Source: an uncultured Pelagibacteraceae bacterium
GTDB lineage: Bacteria; Pseudomonadota; Alphaproteobacteria; Pelagibacterales; AG-422-B15
Direction of reading: 5' to 3'
NCBI GenBank assembly: GCA_902547315.1
Contig: CACCND010000004.1
Span: 1-64,000, forward strand
DNA: 64,000 nt
Shown: piece after piece, positions 45,168 to 55,628 of the stretch
How positions within the stretch are numbered: the stretch's first letter is position 1
How the letters are laid out: every line of letters begins with the position of its first letter
Made by a program: the position numbers and the translations under genes
Notes under the pieces: generated by a model
Database searches by the model: none
Seen by the model: the letters and a program-made list of their open reading frames with translations, nothing else
Told to the model about the DNA's origin: nothing

Positions 45168-46495
45168 AAAATTTTTTTGGAACAGATGGAGTAAGAGCTA
45201 GTTCAAATAGTCACAAACTTAATGGCCTGACACTTATGAAGTTGGGAATGGCATTGGGGAAACACTTTACTGTTGGCAAACATCGTCATAAAGTTGTTAT
45301 TGGTAAGGATACAAGACTCTCAGGATATATGATTGAACAGGCATTAACTTCTGGACTATTATCGATGGGTATGGATGTCTTCCTTTTTGGACCAATTCCT
45401 ACACCCGCAGTTGCAATGTTAACAAAATCTATGCGAGCAGACTTAGGTATAATGATAACAGCCTCACATAACCAATACCAAGATAATGGTATTAAAATAT
45501 TTGATAAAAATGGAAATAAATTATCAGATGAAACTGAATTAGAAATAGAGTCACTAATGAATACAGAGTTAGAAAATTCATTAGTTGGTCCAGAAAAAAT
45601 AGGTAGAGCAAAAAGACTTGAAGATGCAAATGGTAGATATATAGAATTTTTAAAAGGCACATTTCCAAAATCGCAAAGGCTTGATGGCCTTAAAATTGTT
45701 TTAGATTGTGCAAATGGAGCTTCTTATATTTCTGCACCTTTGATACTGTGGGAACTTGGTGCAGAAGTAGTCCAAATAGCTACTCAACCAAATGGAATGA
45801 ATATCAACTACGAATGCGGATCTACAAATACTAATAACCTTGCTCAAAAAGTAATAGAAGAGAAAGCTGATATTGGTATTGCCTTAGATGGCGATGGTGA
45901 TCGATTAGCAGTTATTGACGAAAAGGGGCAATTGATCAACGGTGATCAGATATTAGCTTTGCTAGCTATTGAAATGTCAAAAGGTAAAAAATTAAAAAAT
46001 AATATGGTAGTTGGCACTTCAATGGCAAATATGGCCTTAGAAACTCATTTAAAGAAGCATAATATTGGTTTAATCAGAGCAAAAGTCGGAGATAGATATG
46101 TTAAAGAAAAAATGATTTCAGAAGATTTAAATTTAGGTGGTGAACAATCCGGGCACATAATTTTACGTGATTTTACTTCATCAGGAGATGGAATCGTAGT
46201 TGCTCTTCAAGTCCTATCTATCTTAAGTAGAGAAAAAGGAAAAGCCAGTGACTGCCTCCATTTATTCAATCCTCTACCACAAAACCTAATTAATTTCCCC
46301 GTAAAAGAAAGAAATATCTTAGATCAAGAAGATACCAAGTTATTTATTAAATCTTGTGAAGAAAAAGTTTCAGATGATGGAAGAATCGTAGTTAGAATGT
46401 CTGGTACTGAGCCGCTTTTAAGAGTTATGATTGAGAGTGGAAATCAGTATACGATTGATGAATTAACTGAAAGCGTAACAAAATATTTTTCATAA
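45164..46495 (+). CDS. glmM: Phosphoglucosamine mutase (GlmM)
   Basis: Mutase of 443 residues making glucosamine-1-phosphate for UDP-GlcNAc, feeding peptidoglycan and LPS. The N-terminal FGTDGVRA block, GKDTRLSGYM, the phospho-serine loop ITASHNQYQDNGIK (Ser101), the metal-binding DGDGDRLAVID and the GGEQSGHII and RMSGTEPLLRVM motifs are all present. It is the usual partner of ftsH-folP in proteobacteria, so the run ftsH-folP-glmM is conserved. purA follows 15 bases later. Confidence 0.96.
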   Translation: MKNFFGTDGVRASSNSHKLNGLTLMKLGMALGKHFTVGKHRHKVVIGKDTRLSGYMIEQALTSGLLSMGMDVFLFGPIPTPAVAMLTKSMRADLGIMITASHNQYQDNGIKIFDKNGNKLSDETELEIESLMNTELENSLVGPEKIGRAKRLEDANGRYIEFLKGTFPKSQRLDGLKIVLDCANGASYISAPLILWELGAEVVQIATQPNGMNINYECGSTNTNNLAQKVIEEKADIGIALDGDGDRLAVIDEKGQLINGDQILALLAIEMSKGKKLKNNMVVGTSMANMALETHLKKHNIGLIRAKVGDRYVKEKMISEDLNLGGEQSGHIILRDFTSSGDGIVVALQVLSILSREKGKASDCLHLFNPLPQNLINFPVKERNILDQEDTKLFIKSCEEKVSDDGRIVVRMSGTEPLLRVMIESGNQYTIDELTESVTKYFS

Positions 46496-46510
46496 AAATA
46501 AAGGCATTAA

Positions 46511-48687
<2,177 letters not shown>

Positions 48688-48718
48688 GATATGGTTACTT
48701 TTTTCTAGAAATCAATGA

Positions 48719-49711
48719 TCAGCTTTTAATTGAATTTACTAATTTGCTCAAGTAATCCGGCATAACAGACTGAAAATGAAGCATTTTTTCTTTTTTAGGA
48801 TGAAGAAATCCTAGAGATTGTGCATGCAGAGCCTGTCCTGGCAACATTTTAATCAATTGAACTGCGCTCTCTGAAAGTGATCTTAGTTTACTTTGAGGCG
48901 ATCGCCCGTAAGTACGATCTCCTATGAGTGGATTACCCTTTTCTGTTAGATGAACTCTTATTTGATGAGTTCTTCCGGTTTCTAAGCGACATTCTAATAC
49001 TGTAGCAACAATTTGATTTTTTTTGTCCTTTAAATTTTCTAGTGTTTTGTAATGAGTGATAGCAACTTTACCTCTACTCACAGAGCTCATCATTTTTGTT
49101 CTATTCCTATTACTTCTGGATAAGAGTGACTTAATTTTTCCGTTTGCTGGTGAGATTTTGTTCCAGCATACGGCAATATAAACTCGTTCGATAGAGTGAG
49201 CAGCAAATTGATCAGATAAATGTTTATGAGTGAAATCATTTTTAGCTATTACAACCAGTCCGCTTGTATCTTTGTCAATTCGATGAACTATTCCTGGCCT
49301 TTGAGCATCACCGACAAATTTAAATTCATCTCCACAATGATTGATCAAAGCATTAACAATTGTACCTGACTTATTTCCAGCACCGGGGTGCATTACAATG
49401 CCTGCAGGTTTATTGATAACAACTAAATCTTTATCTTCATAAACAATATTTAATTCAATGTCCTCACCAATTATTGGTGTTTCATTAGTTAATTGTATAT
49501 TCACTGAAATATAATCGCCAAATGAGATCTTATAATCAGGATCTACAATATTATTATTTACTGTAATATTTGAGGACTTTATTAATTGTATTATTTTAGA
49601 TCTACTAAATTCTCTCAAATTTAAAGCAATATATTTGTCTATGCGTTGACCAACTTGCTTCTTATGGTTGACTTTGTAATGATAGAACATTATGAGATAA
49701 CGATGTACCAA
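48719..49711 (-). CDS. rluD: 23S rRNA pseudouridine synthase RluD
   Basis: Pseudouridine synthase of 330 residues. An N-terminal S4 domain (QRIDKYIALNLREFSRSKIIQLIKSSNITVNN) precedes the catalytic domain with NKPAGIVMHPGAG and the active-site HRIDKDTSGLVVIAKND (catalytic Asp), then RLETGRTHQIRVHL and GDRTYG. RluD modifies helix 69 of 23S rRNA at three positions. The long start overlaps the divergent gene; using Met at codon 8 (MFYHYKVNHKK, near base 49690) leaves a short gap and is more likely. Confidence 0.93.
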   Translation of the reverse strand: MVHRYLIMFYHYKVNHKKQVGQRIDKYIALNLREFSRSKIIQLIKSSNITVNNNIVDPDYKISFGDYISVNIQLTNETPIIGEDIELNIVYEDKDLVVINKPAGIVMHPGAGNKSGTIVNALINHCGDEFKFVGDAQRPGIVHRIDKDTSGLVVIAKNDFTHKHLSDQFAAHSIERVYIAVCWNKISPANGKIKSLLSRSNRNRTKMMSSVSRGKVAITHYKTLENLKDKKNQIVATVLECRLETGRTHQIRVHLTEKGNPLIGDRTYGRSPQSKLRSLSESAVQLIKMLPGQALHAQSLGFLHPKKEKMLHFQSVMPDYLSKLVNSIKS

Positions 49712-49990
49712 AAAATTATGCTTTTTATAGTTATATTTCTCGGAATTGTAATTTTAATTGGTACCACGATTGTTATTACTACTATTATTGAGCGATCATA
49801 CAAGATTGATTTTTTTACTTCCACTGATAATTTTGAGAAGGATAAAAATATTGAAAAAAAATGTGATCTTGTGGGTGAAAAAACTAAACTTATTTCTCTA
49901 AGTGAGGACAAATTAGCTATTATTTGTGAGGGTCGTATTGAGGTAATGAACTTATCAAATAATCGAGTAGAAAAAGTAGTTAGCTATTAA
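49703..49990 (+). CDS. DUF6476-like single-pass membrane protein
   Basis: A 95-residue protein from ATG 49703 (MYQKIMLFIVIFLGIVILIG), with one N-terminal membrane helix and a periplasmic C-terminal part reading LISLSEDKLAIICEGRIEVMNL. The last block resembles the DUF6476 family of alphaproteobacteria, which shows V-x-x-D-x-R-V-L-I-F-D and is often divergent from rluD. A longer frame begins at 49646 but runs through rluD and adds no recognisable sequence. Function unknown. It ends four bases into the convergent betA. Confidence 0.6.
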   Translation: MYQKIMLFIVIFLGIVILIGTTIVITTIIERSYKIDFFTSTDNFEKDKNIEKKCDLVGEKTKLISLSEDKLAIICEGRIEVMNLSNNRVEKVVSY

Positions 49991-51636
49991 CTTGCTCTAT
50001 AAAAACTGGTCTCTACATCAGGCAAAGTTTCTTTTTTAAGGATGAGGTCAGATGCCTTTTCAGCGATCATAACAGTCGTTGCATTGAGATTTCCAGTAAT
50101 GATATTTGGCATTATAGAAGCATCTACAACTCTTAAATTTTCAATCCCATAAACTTTTAGTTCTTCATCGACCACAGATAACTCATCTTTTCCCATTTTA
50201 CATGTACAAGATGGATGATAAGCAGTATCACCTTTATTTTTAATGAATTCATTTAAATTACTTTCAGAGCTTGAATTTATTCCAGGATTAATTTCTTTTC
50301 CCCTGTACTTATCAAATGCTTTTTGATGAAAAATTTCCCTTGCAATTTTAATGCCATCTCTCATTTCTTTTAAATCATGCTCTGTCTGCATATAATTAAA
50401 CTGAATAGCGGGTGAAGCTGAGGGATTGTTTGACTTCAATTTGACATGCCCTCTACTTGTTGGCCTCATTGGTCCTACATGAGCTTGAAAAGAATGAGAG
50501 CTTGGAGATTGTCTTCCATGATCCAATACAAGCGATGGAAAGAAGTGATACTGAATATTAGGGTAATCAACCATATCGTTGCTTCTCACGAAGCCGCCAG
50601 TTTCCAAGTTTGAATATGCTGCCAATCCAGATTTAAAAATAAACCACTCTATTCCTATAAACGCCATTCTAATTGGATTATATGATGTGTAAAGTGTAAC
50701 AGGCTTTGTACATTCGTATTGTAAATAAGTTTCTAGATGATCCTGTAAATTTTGACCTACACCTCTAAGGTCATGTTGAACAGATATATCTAATTCTTTT
50801 AGTTCTTCAGCATTTCCTATACCTGAAAGCATTAGAAGATGAGGCGAATTTATTGCTCCAGCAGATAATATTACTTCATTTTCAGCATATATTTTTTTTA
50901 ATTCTCTTCCTGAAGCACATTCAACCCCAACGGCTTTATTATTTTCAATAATAACTTTGTTTACTATTGTATTTGTGATGACGGTAAGATTTTTTCTATT
51001 AATAATTGGATGCAAGTAAGTTACACTCGTGCTCTGCCTTTTGCCTCCATAAATAGTAGTGTCCATCAGACCAAATCCCTCTTGCTTATATCCATTCATG
51101 TCATTATTTATCTCATAGCCGGCTTGTTCTGCCGCTTCTAGGTAGACTTTACTCAATTCATTGCCTTCCGAAGATCGAGATAATTTTAAAGGACCGCTTT
51201 TATTTCTATAAGTTTCATCTAATCCTTCAATTGACTCTGATTTTTTAAAATACGGAAGAACATTATTATAATTCCATGATTTAAGATCTTTTTGAGCCCA
51301 GTTCTCAAAATCCATTGGATTTCCTCTTACATGAACCATACCGTTATGTGATGAACTTCCTCCCAACATCTTTCCTCTTGGGCAAAACATCTTTCTATTG
51401 TTCATGAACGGTTCAGGCTCAGTTTCATATAAATAATTATATTTTGGGTCATGCATTGTGTATAATAAAGCTGCTGGCATTGAGGTTTTCCATGTTTTAT
51501 CCGATGGACCTGACTCTATTAACAATACATTTATCTCTGGATCAGCTGAAAGTCTATTTGCCAGAACACAACCCGCACTTCCGGCACCAATAATAATATA
51601 ATTATAAGAATTAAATTGCATAACTAATTTTACCAA
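49987..51636 (-). CDS. betA: Choline dehydrogenase-type GMC oxidoreductase (BetA)
   Basis: FAD-dependent alcohol oxidoreductase of 549 residues. The FAD-binding IIIGAGSAGCVLANRL (about residues 14-29), YETEPEPFMNNRKMFCPRGKMLGGSSSHNGMVHVRGNPMDFENW and the C-terminal RVVDASIMPNIITGNLNATTVMIAEKASD are close to BetA. BetA oxidises choline to betaine aldehyde at the membrane. Other GMC alcohol dehydrogenases are possible, but the nearby betaine transporter, BHMT and dimethylglycine dehydrogenase favour choline. A second Met (MQFNSYNYI, base 51618) is a likely start. No betI or clear betB is adjacent. Confidence 0.8.
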   Translation of the reverse strand: MVKLVMQFNSYNYIIIGAGSAGCVLANRLSADPEINVLLIESGPSDKTWKTSMPAALLYTMHDPKYNYLYETEPEPFMNNRKMFCPRGKMLGGSSSHNGMVHVRGNPMDFENWAQKDLKSWNYNNVLPYFKKSESIEGLDETYRNKSGPLKLSRSSEGNELSKVYLEAAEQAGYEINNDMNGYKQEGFGLMDTTIYGGKRQSTSVTYLHPIINRKNLTVITNTIVNKVIIENNKAVGVECASGRELKKIYAENEVILSAGAINSPHLLMLSGIGNAEELKELDISVQHDLRGVGQNLQDHLETYLQYECTKPVTLYTSYNPIRMAFIGIEWFIFKSGLAAYSNLETGGFVRSNDMVDYPNIQYHFFPSLVLDHGRQSPSSHSFQAHVGPMRPTSRGHVKLKSNNPSASPAIQFNYMQTEHDLKEMRDGIKIAREIFHQKAFDKYRGKEINPGINSSSESNLNEFIKNKGDTAYHPSCTCKMGKDELSVVDEELKVYGIENLRVVDASIMPNIITGNLNATTVMIAEKASDLILKKETLPDVETSFYRAS

Positions 51637-51665
51637 AGTTTGTAATTATAGTACAACATAAGCTT

Positions 51666-52544
51666 ATGTTAAAAAATTTAAACCCCAATTATGCAATTGT
51701 ACTTTCAACATTATTGTGGGGTACGTGGTGGTATCCATTAAGGCTACTTAATGAATATGCGTATAATAATGCAATTCCGCTCACTTTAAGTTTCACTATT
51801 GCTGGGTTATTTTTATTATTTTTTTCATACAAAAATATATCAAAATTAACTAATCGAAATTTAATTCTTACAATAGTCGCAGCTTCAGCAGGAGCGGCTG
51901 CAATGTGTCTTTATAATGAAGGTTTAATTAGAGGTAATGTTGCAAGAGTCTTAATCTTTTTTTATTTAACAGCTGTATGGAGCACTTTAATTGAAATTAT
52001 TTTTCTAAGAGCGGCCTTAAACATTTATAGGTTTTTTTCAATTTCTTCAGGTTTTATAGGTCTGTTTATTATAACTGGGTTGGATCAAGGAAATTTTATG
52101 CCTAGCACACTTGCAGATCTGTTTGGAATTCTCTCAGGATTTCTCTGGTCAATCTGTGCAACACTCATAAGAATAAATGAGGAACTTGATGTAAATTTCG
52201 GTACTTCAGTTTTTATTTTAATTGGGGGTCTTTTTGTTGTTATTGCAACATTCTTACCAGATGGGCAAATACTTTCAGGATTTAACTATGATATTTTAAA
52301 GAATACTATTTTGATAATTTTAATATTCGCATTTATCTGGTTATTGCCAGGTTACTGGCTTGTCACCTATGGTCAGGATCAAGTTGATCCAGGACGCGCG
52401 GGGATCCTATTAATGTTCGAAGTTGTTATTGGCGTTATATCTGCCTATCTGCTTGCAAATGAAATAATCTCGATTAGAGAGTTTATTGGTGCAATATTCG
52501 TAATGAGCGCACCATTAATCGAGATCTATTCAGTAAAAAAATAA
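51666..52544 (+). CDS. EamA/DMT-family transporter
   Basis: A 292-residue membrane protein with about ten hydrophobic helices, as in the drug/metabolite transporter superfamily. The first EamA-like half includes ALVLSTLLWGTWWYPLRLL-type start (LSTLLWGTWWYPLRLL) and LIRGNVARVLIFFYLTAVWSTL; the second has GQDQVDPGRAGILLMFEVVIG. Such proteins export or import small solutes such as amino acids or osmolytes. It is divergent from betA (29 bases) and is followed by the ABC transporter after 118 bases, so a link to osmolyte traffic is plausible but unproven. Confidence 0.78.
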   Translation: MLKNLNPNYAIVLSTLLWGTWWYPLRLLNEYAYNNAIPLTLSFTIAGLFLLFFSYKNISKLTNRNLILTIVAASAGAAAMCLYNEGLIRGNVARVLIFFYLTAVWSTLIEIIFLRAALNIYRFFSISSGFIGLFIITGLDQGNFMPSTLADLFGILSGFLWSICATLIRINEELDVNFGTSVFILIGGLFVVIATFLPDGQILSGFNYDILKNTILIILIFAFIWLLPGYWLVTYGQDQVDPGRAGILLMFEVVIGVISAYLLANEIISIREFIGAIFVMSAPLIEIYSVKK

Positions 52545-52662
52545 TTAAATCAGACATTTATCTAATTAATTATGTAACATAATTTAATTTTTTTTTATGT
52601 GGAAGCACTTACATATATATGTTTCAATATTTATAAATTTAATGAAATTGGGAGAATAATTA

Positions 52663-53658
52663 ATGAAATTTATGAATAAAATACTAATTTCTGCAATATT
52701 TGCACTTGGCTTTGGGTCGTTTACGACTTCGGCTAATGCATGTGGCACAATAACGGTTGCAGAAATGAACTGGGCATCAGCTGAAATGTTTGCTCATGTA
52801 GATAAAATAGTATTAGAAAATGGGTATGGTTGTAATGTTGAACTTGTACCCGGCGATACTATGCCAACAGCAACATCAATGATGGAAAAAGGTGAGCCGG
52901 ATGTAGCTCCTGAACTCTGGATTAATTCAGTTCGTATAGCTCTAGATAATGCAGTAGGTGAGGGTCGTTTGCATTATGCAGCTGAGGTACTGTCTGACAC
53001 TGGTGAAGAAGGATGGTGGATTCCTCAGTACATGGCTGATGCAAATCCTGATATCCAAACGGTTTATGACGTTATAGAGCGCCCTGAACTTTTCCCTCAT
53101 CCGGAAGGTGGAGATGGAGCAATTTATACATGTCCATCAGGCTGGAACTGTCAAATTAGTACCGGAAATCTCTTTAAAGCGTATGATATGGAAGCAAAAG
53201 GCTTTAGACTTGTAGACCCAGGCTCAGGGGGCGCATTGGCTGGAGCAATAGCTGAGGCTTATAACAAAGGAGAAGGATGGCTCGGATATTACTGGGCACC
53301 GACAGCTGTATTAGGAAAATATCCAATGAAAAAACTCAGCTTTGGTGTTGAACACAGTAAAGAAGAGTGGGACACTTGTACTTCTCAAGACGGATGTGCG
53401 GACCCGCAACCTAATGCATGGGTTGTTTCTGAAGTATACACTGTTGTGACTGACAATTTTAAAAATGAGTCAGCCACAGGAATGGAATATATCTCAAAAA
53501 GAGCTCTTCCTAATTCCACTGTAAATGCATTACTTGCCTGGAAAGACGATAATCAAGCAACAGGTGAGGATACTGCACTATACTTTTTAGAAAATTTTAC
53601 AGAGTGGCATAACTGGGTAGACAGTGATGCACGTTCAAAAGTAGAAGCAGCATTATAA
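52663..53658 (+). CDS. Betaine-type ABC transporter substrate-binding protein (OpuAC/ProX-like)
   Basis: A 331-residue periplasmic binding protein with a signal peptide (cleavage near ANA-C). The OpuAC domain begins CGTITVAEMNWASAEMFAH and carries EPDVAPELW and several conserved Trp/Tyr (GYYWAP, EWHNWV) of the kind that form a cage around quaternary ammonium groups. Whether the ligand is glycine betaine, carnitine, choline, TMAO or DMSP cannot be told. Codon use and a Gly/Ala-rich composition suggest high expression. A strong hairpin follows before the permease gene. Confidence 0.85.
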   Translation: MKFMNKILISAIFALGFGSFTTSANACGTITVAEMNWASAEMFAHVDKIVLENGYGCNVELVPGDTMPTATSMMEKGEPDVAPELWINSVRIALDNAVGEGRLHYAAEVLSDTGEEGWWIPQYMADANPDIQTVYDVIERPELFPHPEGGDGAIYTCPSGWNCQISTGNLFKAYDMEAKGFRLVDPGSGGALAGAIAEAYNKGEGWLGYYWAPTAVLGKYPMKKLSFGVEHSKEEWDTCTSQDGCADPQPNAWVVSEVYTVVTDNFKNESATGMEYISKRALPNSTVNALLAWKDDNQATGEDTALYFLENFTEWHNWVDSDARSKVEAAL

Positions 53659-53666
53659 TAAAATAT

Positions 53667-53689
53667 TGCGGGCTAATTTTTAGCCCGCA
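53667..53689 (+). terminator. Intercistronic stem-loop after the binding-protein gene
   Basis: TGCGGGCTA (53667-53675) and TAGCCCGCA (53681-53689) form a perfect nine-base-pair stem around ATTTT, between the binding-protein and permease genes. No long T-run follows, so it is more likely an mRNA-stabilising or partial-termination hairpin that raises binding protein over permease than a full stop. Confidence 0.8.
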
Positions 53690-53698
53690 TTATATTCA

Positions 53699-54595
53699 AT
53701 GAATTTATCAGAATTATTTTTAACTTTTCCTGAAATGAGTAAGGAAAGTCTCCGGATGTTTAGAAAATCCGTAGACGGCGCTTATAGGAACTTTTCAAGA
53801 GAATATGGTGATACAATTGAAGCTGTATTTGATCCAGTGCTTTATTTTTTGGTATGGTTTGAAAAATTATTGCAAAATTCACCTTGGCCATTAATTATTT
53901 TGGCAATTCTTATATTAGTTTATCTTGGCAGTAGAAGTATTTATTTAACTATTGGATCTTTAATTGCACTGCTTTTAATCGGTTACTTCGGTATGTGGGA
54001 AGACACAATGTCAACCGTAAGTATCATTGGTGTATGTACATTTATGTCTATTGGCCTTGGAATACCAATAGGTATAGCCATGTCAAATTCTGATAGAGCT
54101 CGAGCTGCGATAACCCCTATACTTGATGTAATGCAAACAATGCCTTCATTTGTATATTTAATTCCAGTAGTAATGCTTCTTGGAATAGGAAAAATTCCTG
54201 GTTTATTAGCAGTAATTATTTATGCAATCCCACCCATTATAAGATTAACTGATTTAGGAATTAGAGAAGTTGACAAAGAAGTTCTTGAGGCAGCAGACGC
54301 ATTCGGTGCAAATAAGGCACAAAAATTATTTAGAGTTCAATTGCCACTTGCTTTACCAACAATATTTGCAGGAATAAACCAAACGATTATGATGGCATTA
54401 GCGATGGTAGTCATAGCTTCAATGATTGGAGTTAAAGGGCTTGGCCAGCCAGTATTAAAGGCAATTACTAATCAGTACTTTACGATGGGATTACTCAATG
54501 GACTTGCAATTGTCGCTTTAGCAATAATTTTCGATAGAGTTTCCCAATCATTTGGGAAAAGATTGCAACAACACAGGTCAGGCTCCCGTGAATAA
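53699..54595 (+). CDS. Betaine-type ABC transporter permease (ProW/OpuAB-like)
   Basis: Inner-membrane permease of 298 residues with five to seven helices. Characteristic blocks are MSIGLGIPIGIAMSNSDR, TPILDVMQTMPSFVYLIPVVMLLGIGKIPGLLAVIIYAIPPIIRLTDLGIREVD and the EAA-like loop EAADAFGANKAQKLFRVQLPLALPTIFAGINQTIM, all close to ProW. It starts nine bases after the stem-loop, and the ATPase gene starts inside its 3' end. It would form the channel for quaternary-amine uptake. Confidence 0.9.
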   Translation: MNLSELFLTFPEMSKESLRMFRKSVDGAYRNFSREYGDTIEAVFDPVLYFLVWFEKLLQNSPWPLIILAILILVYLGSRSIYLTIGSLIALLLIGYFGMWEDTMSTVSIIGVCTFMSIGLGIPIGIAMSNSDRARAAITPILDVMQTMPSFVYLIPVVMLLGIGKIPGLLAVIIYAIPPIIRLTDLGIREVDKEVLEAADAFGANKAQKLFRVQLPLALPTIFAGINQTIMMALAMVVIASMIGVKGLGQPVLKAITNQYFTMGLLNGLAIVALAIIFDRVSQSFGKRLQQHRSGSRE

Positions 54596-55613
54596 GACAA
54601 AGATTAAGATAACCAATCTCTATAAAATTTTTGGAAATAATTCAAAGAAATATATTTCGAGTGTGCGTGATGGCATGTCAAAAGATGAACTGCTTTCAAA
54701 ATATAATCATGTATTAGGTTTGGATAACATCAATTTAAATGTTGAAGATCAATCTATACAAGTTGTGATGGGTTTATCGGGATCAGGAAAATCTACTTTG
54801 ATAAGACACATTAATAGATTGATTGAGCCAACCGAGGGAACGGTCACAGTTGATGGAGAGGATATTACTAAACTTAATAAAATGGATCTTCTAGAGTTTA
54901 GAAGAAATAAAACAGGGATGGTTTTTCAACGCTTTGCACTATTTCCTCATCAAAATATATTAGACAATGTCCAGTTTGGATTGAGCATAAAAAATCTAGA
55001 TAAGTCAGACTCTATAGAAAGAGCAATGTACTGGATCGAAAAAGTTGGTTTAACCGGTTTTGAAAATAAATTCCCAAATCAATTGTCAGGAGGAATGCAG
55101 CAAAGAGTAGGTTTAGCTAGGGCGTTAGCTACTGATCCAGATATATTGCTAATGGACGAAGCCTTTAGTGCGCTTGATCCATTAATAAGGACAGATATGC
55201 AAGACCAATTATTGGAATTACAAAAAAACTTAAAAAAAACTATTATGTTTATAACTCACGATCTTGATGAGGCCTTAAAATTAGGTGATCGAATCTCAAT
55301 ACTTAATGGTGGAAAGCTTGTTCAAGATGGAAATGCAGAGGAAATTCTTTTAAAACCCGCTGATCAATATGTTGCCAATTTTGTTAAGGATGTTAATCGT
55401 ATAAAGGTTTTAAAAATCAAGACAATTCTTGACCAAGGAGGTGAACGAGCAAATTCTAATCCAACTGTAAACGTAAATGATAGTATTGAAAATTGCTTGC
55501 CGGCAATACTTGAAAGTCAATCCGGTCTTAACGTAATTGATGAGAAAAACAATTTTGTTGGCTCAGTATCAAAAAACAAAATTATAGATATTTTGCAAAA
55601 ATCTAAGGATTAA
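54588..55613 (+). CDS. Betaine-type ABC transporter ATPase (ProV/OpuAA-like)
   Basis: ATP-binding subunit of about 341 residues. From GTG 54588 the protein begins VNKTKIKITNLYKIFGNN, the standard ProV opening; an ATG 36 bases upstream is in frame but would encode extra residues within the permease overlap. Walker A MGLSGSGKST, Q-loop MVFQRFALFPH, signature LSGGMQQRVGLARAL, Walker B LLMDEAFSALDP and switch His (FITHDLDEALKL) are all intact. A degenerate CBS-like C-terminal region follows. It completes the transporter and meets the convergent dimethylglycine dehydrogenase gene 15 bases on. Confidence 0.9.
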   Translation: MNKTKIKITNLYKIFGNNSKKYISSVRDGMSKDELLSKYNHVLGLDNINLNVEDQSIQVVMGLSGSGKSTLIRHINRLIEPTEGTVTVDGEDITKLNKMDLLEFRRNKTGMVFQRFALFPHQNILDNVQFGLSIKNLDKSDSIERAMYWIEKVGLTGFENKFPNQLSGGMQQRVGLARALATDPDILLMDEAFSALDPLIRTDMQDQLLELQKNLKKTIMFITHDLDEALKLGDRISILNGGKLVQDGNAEEILLKPADQYVANFVKDVNRIKVLKIKTILDQGGERANSNPTVNVNDSIENCLPAILESQSGLNVIDEKNNFVGSVSKNKIIDILQKSKD

Positions 55614-55628
55614 TTCTACTAAATTTTT

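Noticed and set aside
49646-49702. N-terminal extension of the DUF6476-like protein
   Set aside because: The added residues are antisense to rluD and not hydrophobic in a way that fits; ATG 49703 starts directly at the membrane helix.
54552-54587. Upstream ATG start for the ABC ATPase
   Set aside because: It would add 12 residues lying inside the permease gene; the GTG at 54588 gives the standard ProV N-terminus.
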